Assembly (NCBI GenBank): GCA_029204225.1
Contig: CM055113.1
Coordinates: 5,552,647 to 5,616,646 of the forward strand
DNA from: Diphasiastrum complanatum
Taxonomy: Eukaryota; Streptophyta; Lycopodiopsida; Lycopodiales; Lycopodiaceae
Direction: 5' to 3'
DNA: 64,000 nt
A program made the position numbers and the translations under genes. This document shows, piece by piece, positions 10,639-24,188 of this stretch (positions are counted from its first letter, which is position 1; the number at the start of each line of letters is the position of its first letter). The notes under the pieces were generated by a model that saw nothing but the letters and a program-made list of their open reading frames with translations, did no database searches and had not been told where the DNA came from.

Positions 10639-13600
10639 ATGGAGATGATTATGTACATGTGGTTATGGATTGCAGGCCTCCTCACGATCGCGATCGCCTG
10701 CAATGCATGGCATTCTCTGGAACGATTAAAGAGTATGAAACTGGGAATTCCTGATGGCAGCATGGGCTGGCCAATTGTTGGAGAAACGTACGAATATTTC
10801 GCTTGTCACGCCAGCATCAACCCCGATCCTTTTGTCAGCCTACGCAGAAAGAAGTAATTATATCTCGTTTTTCCTAATGGGTTTTAGTTGTAGATTTCCA
10901 AGACCAGTCATGCATCTCTGCTGATTCTGATCTTGATCAGTCTCGAGCTTTACATTGGGGATATGAAACAAAACTAAAGCTTAAACGTATACGTAGCTAG
11001 GAACGTTTCCAAGTAACTGACTTCTAAGATTTTTGCTTCTATGCACTAAAGTGATTGAATGCCTTCACGGATCCTGCAATAACGATACTAATTGGAGGTC
11101 CTCCGAATTAGCAGGTATGGCAACATATTCAGGACACACTTGCTTGGATCGCCAACAATTTGCTCTGTGGATCCCGATTTTAATAAATTTGTGCTGCAGA
11201 ACGAAGGGGTTCTTTTTGTAAGCAGGTATCCAAGAGCAATTCGGTATCTGTTTGGGGATGGTTGTATCCTCAATGCTACTGGCGAGATGCACAAGAAGCT
11301 AAAGCCAAAGGCGGTGGCTTTCATGCAAATTGGGAAGCTTAAAGATCTGTTTCGTGATAGTGTTGAGCTAAATGTACTTAAGACTCTTAGTACCTGGAAA
11401 GATCGGACTGTTATCTTAACGGAAGAAGCAGCATTGGTGAGTATGGAATACTTATTACTCATCTAATAAACAAACGGAAATTCATCTGTAGATATATATT
11501 ATATCGTAAAATCACGTCGTTTAAAATTCCCTGCCTAAATTGCAATTTTAAATGTGCAGATGGAATTCAATATAATAGCACAGATGCTGCTAAGTATAAT
11601 GCCAGGAGAGGCCAAAACTAGCAGATTCGATTTAATGGCCGAGAATGTTAATCTTTTGGGAGGAATACTCTCTAAGTTTCAACTTAACTTACCCGGAACT
11701 GCTTATGGTCGGGCAGTGAAGGTAGCAACCCGGTCGCATTATTATAGTTCTAGCATTTCATCGATTATTAGGGCTGATATTTTCTCGATTAAGTATGCAA
11801 GAACTTTGGAAAAATAACTGAATCATGATAGCAATGTTTAGCTTGCGGTATACAGCATTTCATTGTTGCTGAGTCGTAATCTCCATTAATTGCAGCACTG
11901 TGTCTTAATTTGTGTTTTGACTTCAGGCTCGCCAAAGAATACATCACTATATCTCGGAATTAATCGAAGAGCGGCAAAGAAAGCCAAGTGACTCTTACGA
12001 TGATTTTTTGTCGCTGGTGCTGAAGGAGAATGAAGACAGCGCGTCGGGGCTTCAGCTGTCAAGAGAGCAATTGATAGACTTTGTTCTTTCAATATTAGTG
12101 GCAGGTTGTGACATTCCTGCAAACCTGTTTACTATGGCAATCAAGTACTTAACAGAATGCCCCCAGGCGTTAAAGGAGCTCAAAGTGAGAATCAACCATA
12201 TTCTTAAGCCGAATGTCTCCTTCTACAGTGTATTTGTCTATTAGATAATGACTGGTGTCGCTGTTTCGGCGATGTTCTCACGCAGTGTTTGATATATTCA
12301 ACAGGATGAACATGACAAAATACGAGAACAGAAGCAATCGGGCGAAAAGCTTACCTGGGATGACTACAGATCAATGACGTTCACTCAGGACGTAAGCTTG
12401 TTTGTGTCAAATGTTCTGCATACTCCTTATAACGTGAATCCGTGAAAGCAGTTGTTGATTCTCACTGCTCGGTTTCTAATAAAATGGTAACATTCCGTGA
12501 TCTCAGGTTTTTAATGAATCTTTGAGGCTTTCGTCCCTGGTTCACGGGCTCTACAGAAAATCGTTGAAGGATATCAACTATAAAGGTTCCCATTGACGAT
12601 TTTTATCAATTGATCTCTCATGTTAATTAATCATGTCTTTGATTTCTCGCTTTGAAGATCCTGATTGATCATTGTCTATTGATTTAACTCATTAGATTGG
12701 CATTGAATTCAGTTGTTTGTGTTTTCCATCATCCATTTTTATTAGATGCTTTCGAAAATTATCACAGAATTATTCCAAGGTATCCTTGATTTTATCGTTG
12801 CAGTAAGTTAGTATCTTTCGACTTGGATGCAGCTTTCCACAAATAACTGCACTTGGCATAACCTGCAACTATATTAGTTGTTCCAGTAAATTTCTATCAT
12901 ATGCTGACGAGTACACTCACTACGCTCAGCTATGTGTTGCTAATGTTCTCAGGAATGACTATTCCTAGAAATTGGACAGTTCTACTATATACTCGTGGAG
13001 TCCATCTCTCTGAAAAATTCTTTGAAGAACCTTTGAGATTTAACCCTTGGAGGTGGCAGGTACTATATCTCTGCGCTGCGCCGTCAAGTTTGATGAAATT
13101 TTCTCCTGTCAGGACTTCCTTATAGGTCCTAAGGAACATGCTTAAAATTTGATGAGCTTCTTGGGATCCCTTTCCAGTTGATCACGTAAGATGTCCGTTA
13201 ATTAGATCTTTAGCTCCTGCTGCACTGCTGGCTAAGGCCTCCAATGCAAACAGTATTTTAGCCTCAAGAATTAACATATTCTCAAAGCTGACTAAAGCAT
13301 GTTAACCGTTAGTGCATGGGATGTCAAAAAAATATCGTTAGCAATTGATTGCACGGAGTATTGTAAAGAATACTGAGAGTTTGCAATTCGCTAAAATTTA
13401 TCATTTGCACGGTTGTCACAGGACAAAACTATAAAAGAACGCCATTTCTTGGGATTTGGAGCAGGGCTCAGACATTGCCCTGGATCAGAACTAGGAAGAT
13501 TGGAACTAGCCTTCTTTCTGCATCATCTGGTCACCAAATTTCGGTAATAAGGGTCATGACCACTTTCAAACGGCACTTTAGTTATGCTATGCCAGCACTA

Positions 13601-13991
13601 GATCAGAATCTGCAAACCTGAAAATTCTTAAGATGTGTAACTGACAATTGAAGGGTTGCTATTTTCAAGTTCCAGACATAATTAGATACAAAGTAGATGC
13701 TGTGCTTTTAATGCAGAAATATGTTAGTCATATGGAATGTCAACAACATTAGGATGTTTTGCTGAAGGCATTACTATCTCATTGAAACCGAGTTCATAGC
13801 CCACCAGCCTCACGTCTTTGTACACTAGCTAGAACATTCTTAGAAATCTCAGGACAATTTTTTTCATGAAAAGAGAACTTCTGACAACTTTTGCAAATGG
13901 CAGGTGGGAGCCGGCTCAAGCCGACTACCCAACATACATGCCAGTTACAAGAATGGTCAAAGGGTTTCCCATCAGAGTAAAGCAGCTTTGA
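10639..13991 (+). CDS. Cytochrome P450, CYP85 clan (CYP90/CYP720/CYP724-like)
   Basis: Predicted exons are 10639-10853, 11115-11436, 11560-11721, 11927-12184, 12305-12391, 12507-12585, 12953-13059, 13422-13543 and 13904-13991. All introns are GT-AG and all joins keep frame, giving 479 aa, a normal P450 length. The order is a membrane anchor (about 1-22), a hinge [19 protein letters not shown]-helix AGCDIPA (292-298), K-helix ESLR (352-355), FNPWRW, and heme loop [10 protein letters not shown] with Cys429. These blocks match plant clan-85 monooxygenases, which act on steroids and terpenoids at the ER. The I-helix lacks the usual AGHETSS Thr, and the WRWQ-to-heme loop is shorter than in CYP90. 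The substrate cannot be told. Other in-frame ATGs (codons 3, 5 and 7) are alternative starts. Confidence 0.9.
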
Positions 13992-14496
13992 AGAACTAGT
14001 TAAGCTGAAAAGTCTCTTGAGTTGAGGAGGCAGACTTGTCGTACAGGCTATGGTGAATCTTGGTGTTTGTCCATAAATGGAAAAGAGAGGAATATAGACT
14101 ACAAGGGAAAGAAAGAATTCATACTATAGGCAAGCATGGAGGGAGTTTGAAACTTTGAGATCCTTGGAGAATCTCAGCAAGGAGAGTCTATACTGAGAAT
14201 TATGGGAGAACCAAAAGGGAAGGTAGGGTATGTGAAATTTGAATCATGTTGAAGTTGGGAAAATTAATATTTACTATACTAACAGCCAAAACATTGCCAT
14301 CAAGAAAGTTGTAAGTGAAGAAGAAATGCTCCTTAATTGATAATGTTTTTGCTAAACCTCACGTTAACTGCTTTTGATTAATTTTGCATTTCCCCGTGCT
14401 TTTTTGAAAGAGGCTAGATAGTTGCTACACTTTTCACCCAGTTTTTTTTTTTTTGTACTTTGTATAAAGTCCTTAATGTATGGTTAGCCCTTTTGA

Positions 14497-14504
14497 GGGA
14501 ATAA
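14497..14504 (+). promoter_or_regulatory. Possible polyadenylation signal after the P450 gene
   Basis: An AATAAA-type motif (GGGAATAAAAAC) lies about 0.5 kb past the P450 stop codon and is followed by A-rich sequence. It is a plausible far 3' UTR end, with no transcript support. Confidence 0.35.
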
Positions 14505-14509
14505 AAACA

Positions 14510-16207
<1,698 letters not shown>

Positions 16208-17013
16208 CTAGTGTACTATCGTAATTGTTAGATTCGGATCATGAATATTCGGATACATAAGATAAACTTTTGGGTGGACGCATGCATTATAAATTAAACA
16301 TCCAACCAAATGTATTTGAACTAATGTATCCTTTGTGATGTCCTTTGGGGTCCTAATAAAGTGAGGCAAATTCGTTTTCTTCTGATCCATTCCATCAATC
16401 ACCAATCCCATATATTTCTTAAGAAAAGACAAACATTTTCTTCTATGATCCATCACTTTCTTTCTTTCTTGTGCTTGTTCATTTCTATGACTTTTCAAAG
16501 TTGACTTGACATCCTCTGCACCAATTTGATTATCACCATTTCCTTCTACTCTTGAGCTCGCTGCATTCACCCATTCGAACTTTTCTCGGAATTATAATCT
16601 CGTTAAAAAATGATTTCCAGATCCTAGTGAAGTATGAGTAACTTATAAATCTCTCATCCTATATAAAGAAAAAATTTCGCACCTTAAAAAATTGTCTGGC
16701 GTCTGCCAGCGGTGGGCATCACCTCACATTGCAGCCGAAAATGTTGTTCCATCCATGTAACACAATGTTGAGCAATGAAACCAATAATTTGAAAAGGCAT
16801 TCTGATGTAGCCACACTTTTGAATCCTATAAGCAATCCTTTGTAAATGATTGTTGCCTAAGCTAAGTGCAATTTGAAATGTTTTGCGACAAACAAGTACA
16901 CTGTTCAAAGAGTACTCAAATTGCTTGTTCAAACATGGAATAATATTAGCGGACAAATAGATATCTTGTCGATTGACATCAAGATCGAAGTAGTATTCTC
17001 GAATAGCCTTCAA
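16208..17013 (-). pseudogene. Transposon-derived DUF7869-type protein fragment
   Basis: Two minus-strand frames (17013-16684 and 16570-16208) together resemble the plant and animal proteins that carry a DUF7869-type domain. The upstream piece has VCRKTFQIALSLGNNHLQRI, like the conserved VCrkaF...lgIs block, and ends in a MPTAGRRQ-type segment. The downstream piece has RRKCLSFLKKYMGLVIDGMDQKKTNLPHF, the hallmark IDGMDQ.KT.LPH motif, then LVQIHLVGCLIYN. The catalytic remainder is missing and a gap with stops separates the pieces. I recall the family as transposon-associated. The assignment is from motif memory and not from a search. Confidence 0.55.
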
Positions 17014-18728
17014 GTTTTTCTTCCCTAACTTAAAACTAAATCTCGTCCTCTAAGGCTTACCCTACTAGAGAATGGAGGGCCTAGATTAATGTATCATGTT
17101 GCCAGATGAATAATATACAATACAATGTGAAGTAACACAATACATGAAACCACACAAGGGAGAACACTCAGAGAGAAAGATAGGCATGTATTGCAAATGA
17201 GGTTCTTCGAAAATGGACTCTTCCACTCCTATATATACTTGGAGTGGTGGTCACTTACAAAAAGGCACTATGGGACTAACTTAACTTTGAATCACATTGG
17301 TACCATGGGACAAACTCCCAATAGGCCTTTGTGACTAACTTTTACATAACTTGAAATCACATATCTATGTACAGTGCCCATGACAATTTAAACTTAGAAC
17401 TGAATAACTTAAGCCATTACGGATAAAGTAAAAGCCTAAACTTGATGGGCAAGTTCTGAGTTTAAATTTTATCATGCTTGTATTTTTTAAGATATTCCGC
17501 AGGATGGCTAGAATATTCCTTGGAATATCATCCTACATTATCCCCTCCTTTAAGAACTTGGCGGTCCCACACCAAGTGCAATGTTAAGACCCCGCTCCTT
17601 ATGGTGCTGGAGGAGTCAAAGTCGGTGCAGCTTGGAGATGTGGAACTTTTTGTAAAGCAACGGTAGTATGGTCTTGAGACACATTATGACCACTGCTCAA
17701 TGTATCTTCGTCCAATGAAGCATCGTTGGGTAGGAACACTCGTTGTCTGCATCGGTTTGCATATAGCTTTTTCCTTTGATGTGACTTGAGAGCCCGTCAC
17801 TGGTACAAACTGCCACTTTATTGATGATTTGATGGCCATGGTGAGGCACTTGGAAAAGCGTGGATATTGTAGCACTTACGTAAAACCAACTGCTTATTGC
17901 GAATGGCGGTGTTGGTGTTGTCGCGGATATTCCATCTTGTTGGGAAGATGGATCTTTTGCTAGATCATGGCTGCAGTCTGATAAGATGCTTGTTTTGTTG
18001 CCAAACTGAGCATTTGTTGTTGAAGTCCTTGACTGCTCTTTTGTTCATATTGAAAGTTGTTGTAATCATTGGTAAAGATGTAGAGATATATTCCAATGAA
18101 AATTCGTGTGATACTGCAACTCTAGAGGTAGAATAAAATTGTTGATGAAATATCACCTATAGTGCTGCTGCAAAAGAAAACACACCAAACCATACGACAA
18201 TAGAACAAACAAACAGGTAGCAACAAACGACATAGTTGACAGGACAAAACTTGAAATAAAAGAAAAAATGAAAAATTGTAACAAATAACTCTATAGAAGG
18301 ATTTGCATGACACTCTTAGACCAAACTCTTGCAATCCAGTATCGAACTTGGCACAAGGCCATAGCTACAGTGTTACAAAAGAAAAACAAGTGATAACATA
18401 TAACATTTACGCAGCATGTAATAAGACAATTATGTCTTAGATTACTTTCACTCAGATAAAACATACGGATGATCATCTAGACACAAAACTCATGATTCAT
18501 CAGGCGATAGCTCAAAACTTGGCTCCAGGGTATGATATCAATTGCTTGGTCATAGAGACGTAATGAAGACACATATCTGAGGTGGCACATTCTCAGTCTT
18601 ATCTATGAATAATGTTTGAGATAGACCTTACGTGGTTGCTAGATAGGGTGTAATTCTATTTGGATTAGAAGCAACTATGTATCCATGGATGACAAAAGAA
18701 TCAGTAAGACTAGACACATCTAATACTA
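17014..18728. other. Spacer, probably degraded retroelement
   Basis: No domain is recognisable. A TATATATA stretch near 17232 and a leader-like segment at 17490-17560 suggest old LTR or leader DNA of the neighbouring minus-strand Gypsy remnant. I could not pair an LTR. Confidence 0.35.
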
Positions 18729-19890
18729 CTAATTTTGGTAAGGTGCAAATGGATCAACTTGATGAGCAGGCACATTGGTATCTTCTATACAATACATCGC
18801 TGGGTCTATGTAGTCGGAATCAACTTGTGTGATAGACGATGTAGCAATATGTTGACTCTCTACAAAAGACTGTTGTATTGGATGGGGAGCGATCGGCCTT
18901 GGATAAGAAGACTCTGGTTCAGAATGTAAAAGTGGTGTAGGATGGTTCATAGAACCAGAGGATCGAGGTTGATGAAAAACTAGGTCTATTGGCCTTGGTT
19001 GGTATTGTCCTGGCCTCTGCGCGGATGCATTGGCAGTGTAGTTTGGTGCATAATTCGTAGGTCCAGGTGGTCTGTACGGATGGCACAACGGTCTTGGTGC
19101 CTGCTGATAGTACGTTCTTGCATGTGGGCACGCGTTGGCAGCATGGCGTTGAGCACACACAATGCACCATATATCTTTTCGGCCACATCCTTTAGCATTT
19201 TGGAACTCTGAGGTCAACTTCTCCATTTGTGCTTGGTGTGCCCGTTACCAACCTTCTAGATGCTGAAGGATATCGATCGTGCTAGTTGAGGCGGATTCTT
19301 CAATACATGAAGTCTCGTGTTTAGCCAGCCCCTTACCCTTTTTTCTCGCGATAATCGTAATCCTCATCAGACCCTTCATCTTCTTCTCGGATGGCATCAT
19401 CCATCACGTCCTTTAGCGTCGTGTAAGAGTCTACGGGTTTCAATTCTCTACTGATGGCCTTGGGTAACCTGACTAGGAATAATTTAATGGCCATTTTCTC
19501 AGTGATTTTATCATCAACACAGTCTACTCTAAGACGCTGGAAGTGCTCGATGTAGGTGCGTATTGATTCTTTGTTTCTCATCTTAATCTGAGTCAATTGG
19601 ATAAAAGGGCTTTGGGTGAGCTTGGAAACAATTTGATGAGTGCTGCAGTGATGGTCTCCCAAGACGTATTGTTTGGGCCTTCAAGGTTTAAAAACCATTC
19701 CTTGGTGTCGCCTTGAAGAATCATAGGGAACAGCCTCACCTTTTCGGTTACAGAGCTGTCACCATTAAACTTACAAGTGTTGTCGAAATTCTGGAGGAAT
19801 CTTACTAGGTCTGATTCCCCATCGTACTTTGGCGCATCTATTCAGGGTATTCTCTTCTCTACCTGCGGTGGATTCCAGGGGCCTTGCATC
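18729..19890 (-). pseudogene. Gypsy gag, second copy of the 3373-4027 family
   Basis: From 19890 down the minus strand encodes a capsid N-terminus (MQGPWNPPQVEKRIP, a TGA stop, then KYDGESDLVRFLQNFDNTC and GDTKEWFLNLEG). A frameshift near 19625 leads to SIRTYIEHFQRLRVDC ... REEDEGSDED, and a second break near 19330 leads to a Pro-rich region with one zinc knuckle (WCIVCAQRHAANAC). These are the usual Gypsy gag blocks in order. At least one stop and two frameshifts make it non-functional. Protease and pol are absent. Confidence 0.85.
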
Positions 19891-20779
19891 TTGATCTAAG
19901 CGGGTGTCACTACTCTTTAGAATGGTGGTGTATGGGGCGAGGGTGCAATTGTTTTCTTGCTTACTCTATGGCTTTCTGCTAGTGCACCTCCAAGGCGTTT
20001 TCTACTGGAGGTGTCTAAGGCCTCTCCCAGCTAGAATAAGTAGTATTGGATTGCTTCGGTGGGATGGCTATGTACAAGGATGGGTGGTGAGAACCGTCAG
20101 ATCAGAGGTATGCGTAGCCATCGTCATTGCACTAGCAAGGATTGATGCTAAAAGACGCCACACAACTAGGATGGCCGGTTGGTCGAATATGTTTGAGAGA
20201 TACTAGACAGCTGGGCGAGTGGGCAAAGCTCGATCAAGACAAAATGGTCAAGGTTTTTTTTCTTTTTTTTTCAAGAAATGCACACAAGTGGTATGACGTT
20301 TCGCTTAGGCGACAATTTCTTCTATGTCGAAAATTTGTGTGAATAACGTACGTGCCCGCTGATAAAAGTTATCAACTGTAATCAGTGGAGGGCCAAAATG
20401 TGGTGAGCGAGTAGCTTATGTCACCGGTTTGGGCAAATTTAGGATTTTCTTGTCCTTTTTTTTTTTTCACCTTCTCTAGTACTCTTGTAAAGTCGGTGCA
20501 AATATCAAGGAATGACTCGTCAACTCAAATGGACCATGAAGAAAGGAACTTATAGAAAAAAAATCCTAGGGACCTATTCGTACAGGTGAATTTTTGATGT
20601 AATTTGATTTTTTTTTTTAAATGTCATACCGTTTGGTCTCATGGAGTACTTGTCCACTTCATTAGAGTGTAGATCAACTTATCACACATTGATTTTCATG
20701 TTGGTCGAGTGGTTTACTTGCTGAAATACTGCAGCTGGGATTAGGCACAGTTGACTTGACTGTGAGTACCCGCATACTT
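19891..20779. other. Spacer without recognisable gene
   Basis: It may include the leader and LTR of the minus-strand Gypsy remnant, but I could not define LTR ends. T-rich tracts occur at 20255-20270 and 20458-20470. Confidence 0.4.
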
Positions 20780-21560
20780 GACTCGGAAGGTTTATGAACT
20801 CGCACAACAGAGAGAGTTTATGAACTCGCACAGTCAATGGAAAGCGAATGGTGGCTTAATAGAAAGATGTTCATAGAATCTCATAAGGAAAACCAAAATC
20901 CATTTGCACCGAATTTGGACAATATCCTACGGTGCCTAACAATAGCTGAGGGCGGATTCTTGCACAAAACAAGTGACTCGCACAAGGTTGAAAAGATGAC
21001 TCGCACAGAGTTGGAAGATGACTCGCAAATGGTTGAAGGATTCTCGAATGAACTAGAAATGACTCGCATAGGGGAACAATTCCAAATGACTAGCCCAGAC
21101 TTGGAAGATGACTCGTACCAAAATATGACTCGCACAAACCTGTACCCGGGGAGCTAGAACCCGTGGAAATGACTCACACAGAAGATGACTCGCAAACAAA
21201 AAGACTCGTGGATGGAAACGGAGGACTTGAAGAGGCGTGTAGAGTGCAAAAAATGACCCGTGCAAGGGTAAGTTACTACTCCAGATGACTCGCACAAAAG
21301 ATGACTCGCAAAAAATGACTCGTGCGAGAGTAATTTACTACTCGCAAATGACTCGTACAGAAGATGACTCACAAAAAAAATGACTCGTGCAAGAGTAATT
21401 TACTACTCGCAGATGACTCGTATAGAAGATGACTCGCAAAAAAATGACTCGTGCAAGAGTAATTTACTACTCGCAGATGACTTGTATAGAAGATGACTCG
21501 CAAAAAAATGACTCACAGAGAAGATGACTCGCACATGACTCGCACAAATTTGGACCCATG
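20780..21560. repeat. TGACTCG minisatellite
   Basis: The core GACTCG occurs about 19 times between 20970 and 21560, usually as GATGACTCGCACA or GATGACTCGCAAA, with related GACTCAC and AACTCGCAC forms from 20780 on. Within 21314-21506 a higher-order unit of 64-65 bp is repeated three times (starts at 21314, 21379 and 21443). The open frames across it, rich in ESF/ASH/CES words on the minus strand, are shadows of the repeat. Confidence 0.9.
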
Positions 21561-22259
21561 GACCCGTGGGAATGACTGGCCGTGAACGTCAATGAGAAAC
21601 ATTTGAATACTGCTGAAAATATCAGCTCTTTCCAATAGCGAAGAAGGAAAATAATAGAAATAATTTTTTTTTTTTTTTGTGGAAAACGGCTGAAAATGAC
21701 TTGAAAAAGGCTAGAAACGACTGAAAAACGGATGACAACAAACACTTCATATAGTTGTGTGCATGTACAATGATCAACACTATGAAAGTGACTACAACAA
21801 TAAGTCCTATAGATACAAGCATGTACGAGGCCTGGGTGTATTAAGCCATAGGTTCGGATGTTCAGAGCATTGATAGAATGGGCTATTAGATTAATGTTCT
21901 AGAGGTATCTTGAACATCCAAAAAATAGAAGTTCTAACCACCTTTGAAAAATAGCTGAGCCCCTTCCCAAATCAGTCCCGAATTGAGAACGCGGCTGGGT
22001 GCACTCTAAAATGAGGCCCCCTCTGAATGTGTGGCTGCAGGCAAAACGGATATGGGCTGAAAACGAGCTATCATTAATGTTGTTGTGGGATGTTATGATC
22101 TCCAGAGTGGCAGGAGGAGGTGGCACAACAGTTCTTCTCCCGTTAGGTTTTAAATATGGAGCAGGAGGCTCATCAAGTGCTCCCGTTACTCCCCCAACGC
22201 TGGCACTTATTGGCACATATTGGCAAGGGGATAGCTTTGGCCCCGTTGCAATCAGCTAT
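21561..22259. other. Spacer
   Basis: No gene recognised. A T-tract lies at 21665-21680. The open frames at 21999-22260 show no family resemblance and drift into the GC-rich block. Confidence 0.4.
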
Positions 22260-22620
22260 TGCCATGTGGAGTCCGGGCAGGGACAAGAAATCCCTTGGCA
22301 CCAAGGCGCGCACGTCCAGAACTCACCAGACCAGGGACCAGGGAGCCTGGAATCAGGCGTCGGCACATCAGGGGCTGGCCTGGTGCCTGACGCAGGCACC
22401 CCGAGAACACTGGCGCCGGGGTGCCGGCGCCCCAGGACCACACCCACTGGAGCGACCTGGTGCATGGGCGCCAGGCAACCCGGGACTCCCACTGGCGCCA
22501 GGACCACCGGCACCCCGGCACCACACACCACTAGGCGCGGCGCTGGGCACCGGGACCACACTAGGAGCCAGGGGGTGCCAGCGACGGAACCAGGGCGATA
22601 CACGCAGGCCCAGGCTCACA
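22260..22620. repeat. GC-rich GGCGCC-repeat block
   Basis: About 360 bp are far richer in G+C than the surroundings, with many copies of GGCGCC, GGCACC and CCAGG words that are near-palindromic. All frames stay open on both strands because stop codons are rare in such DNA, so the Pro/Gly/Ala/Thr-rich translations are not evidence of a gene. It lies just outside the Gypsy-type LTR at 22910 and may be non-coding DNA of another GC-rich retroelement. Confidence 0.6.
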
Positions 22621-22909
22621 TGCATGCTTGAAAACTGATGGAAAATTTTACTAAATATGCAAGTAGAGAGTATTTTTTGAAAAGCTTATGGGATAAACGG
22701 TCTAACGCCATGTGGCGAGAATTTAGGGAGGAGGCAAGTGCAGGGTGGGCAGACAAGCGGGCACCAGCAGGGCGGCACCTGGGACAGGTGTCAGGAGGCG
22801 AACTGAGTTGGGGCCAAACTCATATGTGCCAGTAAGATACGAGGCTCCCCCAATAAGCTCGCCCAGAGGTAATGCATCAATGAAAGTGGAGTGGGATGGC
22901 AGGAGTAGG

Positions 22910-23821
22910 TGTTGCACCGGCGTCTCAAAGGGCACTGGGACTTGAGCGGTTTCCCCAACACGTGCTTAAGTCTAACATTCATCCATCATGCACTTATGTA
23001 AAAGCCAACTCAGAAACGTAACAAGCTTAACCATTTAAGAAACCTGGAATCCCAACCAACCCGAAAGCCAACTCAGAATCCGTCCCCAAAAGGTAACCAA
23101 AGGCAAAGACAAGCCACACATGAAACCCAAGGCATAGTGGTCGCCAAACTGACCAAATGGCATAGCGGCAAGCCCCATGTCGATGACAGGGACCCTTAGG
23201 CGCCAGCGACGCAAAAAGGTTGTAGTAAGGGTCCTTCCACTTGGACCAGTCCCGGAGGCGAAACCGAAATGGTAATCATCCCCAAGGATCAACTTTATTA
23301 GATTTGGAAGAGGTTACATTCATAAGGACTGACCGGTCTCGGGGCCACCAACACGTGCTGGGCATTGTGCCTGGCTCGTGCTGGTAGAGGGAGCTGAGAC
23401 CTGGCGACTGGATTCCTGGCGCTGGTTGAACTGCCCAAGTTTCTGTCTACCGGACTCCCCCTATAGTTCTGCTGTGATTCGGCGCACCCCCTCTGGTTTG
23501 AAACATAGTGCTTTCTGGTAAAGCACGCTTTTTAGGACTTAGTTTTTATTTTGCTGATTAAGCCTGGCAAGCCTAGCAGAATCAGTCTGGCTCCCGGACA
23601 TGGGTCCCGGGAGCCGTCCCGGCGGCCGAATCAACCTGCTTTCCTGACTAGGCCATGACTCGAGCTCCAGAGCTAGCTCATGACTTTGTGACTACTTGAC
23701 TGGCTCACCACAGGTCGGAGGCTCAGTCCTTGACGTTCTAACTTGCTCTGGGACCTTAGGGAGTGTCACCCCTTTGAGTCTTACAGGGCACGCTGGGTGC
23801 ACCCGAGTCAGCTTTACAACA
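22910..23821 (-). repeat. LTR of gag-protease element (3' LTR, minus strand)
   Basis: On the minus strand this 912-bp segment starts TGTTGTAAAGC at 23821 and ends GCACCGG..CAACA-type at 22910 (TGTTG...CAACA inverted termini). It matches the plus-strand LTR at 41960-42879 almost base for base over long stretches. An 85-codon open frame inside the two copies differs by one residue. It follows the gag-protease ORF and its 3' UTR, as a 3' LTR should. The TG-side flank is the UTR and the outer flank is GTAGG. No matching target duplication was found. Confidence 0.9.
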
Positions 23822-24188
23822 TCCTCCTCTCGTTTGAGAAAGCTGATGTCCTCATCAGGGCCAAACTAGAACCTAAGACTCATGGCACGGGCTTAATTCA
23901 CCGGCCAGACTTTAGTCACATATACAACGGCACGGGCTTGATTCACCGGCCAAAGGAAACCAACTGTAAAGCAGAGTAATGATATTGTGTTTTACACCCA
24001 GCACAGGAAAAGTGTGGATCTAGTTCACTTACGTAAAACCTGTGTGAAGCTGCTGCACTTAGACATCAAACTGAAGCTCACTCCTCAATGAGAAATGCGG
24101 CCTACTTTATTAGCATGAAAGAAAAAGGTACTCACGGCTCCCTTAAGCCTCAGATATGTCGTTGTCGTCGCACATCTGGATGAGTCCC
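23822..24188 (-). other. 3' untranslated part of the gag-protease element
   Basis: Non-coding sequence between the ORF stop and the LTR. About 130 bp of it (roughly 23940-24070) reappears at 63378-63512 after the other gag copy, including GTGGATCTAGTTCACTTACG in one orientation. The conserved junction shows that these elements carry no reverse transcriptase or integrase after gag-protease. Confidence 0.7.

Noticed and set aside
20142-20342. Possible small gene before the minisatellite
   Set aside because: The frame is short and no family motif is seen. It overlaps low-complexity T-runs.
20837-21372. Open frames rich in repeated CES/ASH/ESF words
   Set aside because: They follow the TGACTCG minisatellite and change with its repeat phase.
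21999-22638. Open frames up to 210 aa on both strands, Pro/Gly/Thr rich
   Set aside because: Very GC-rich, stop-poor DNA is open in several frames at once. There is no domain and no start or splice context.
23035-23292. 85-aa ORF identical in two places (also 42491-42748)
   Set aside because: It lies wholly inside the LTR pair, and its conservation reflects LTR identity rather than a gene.
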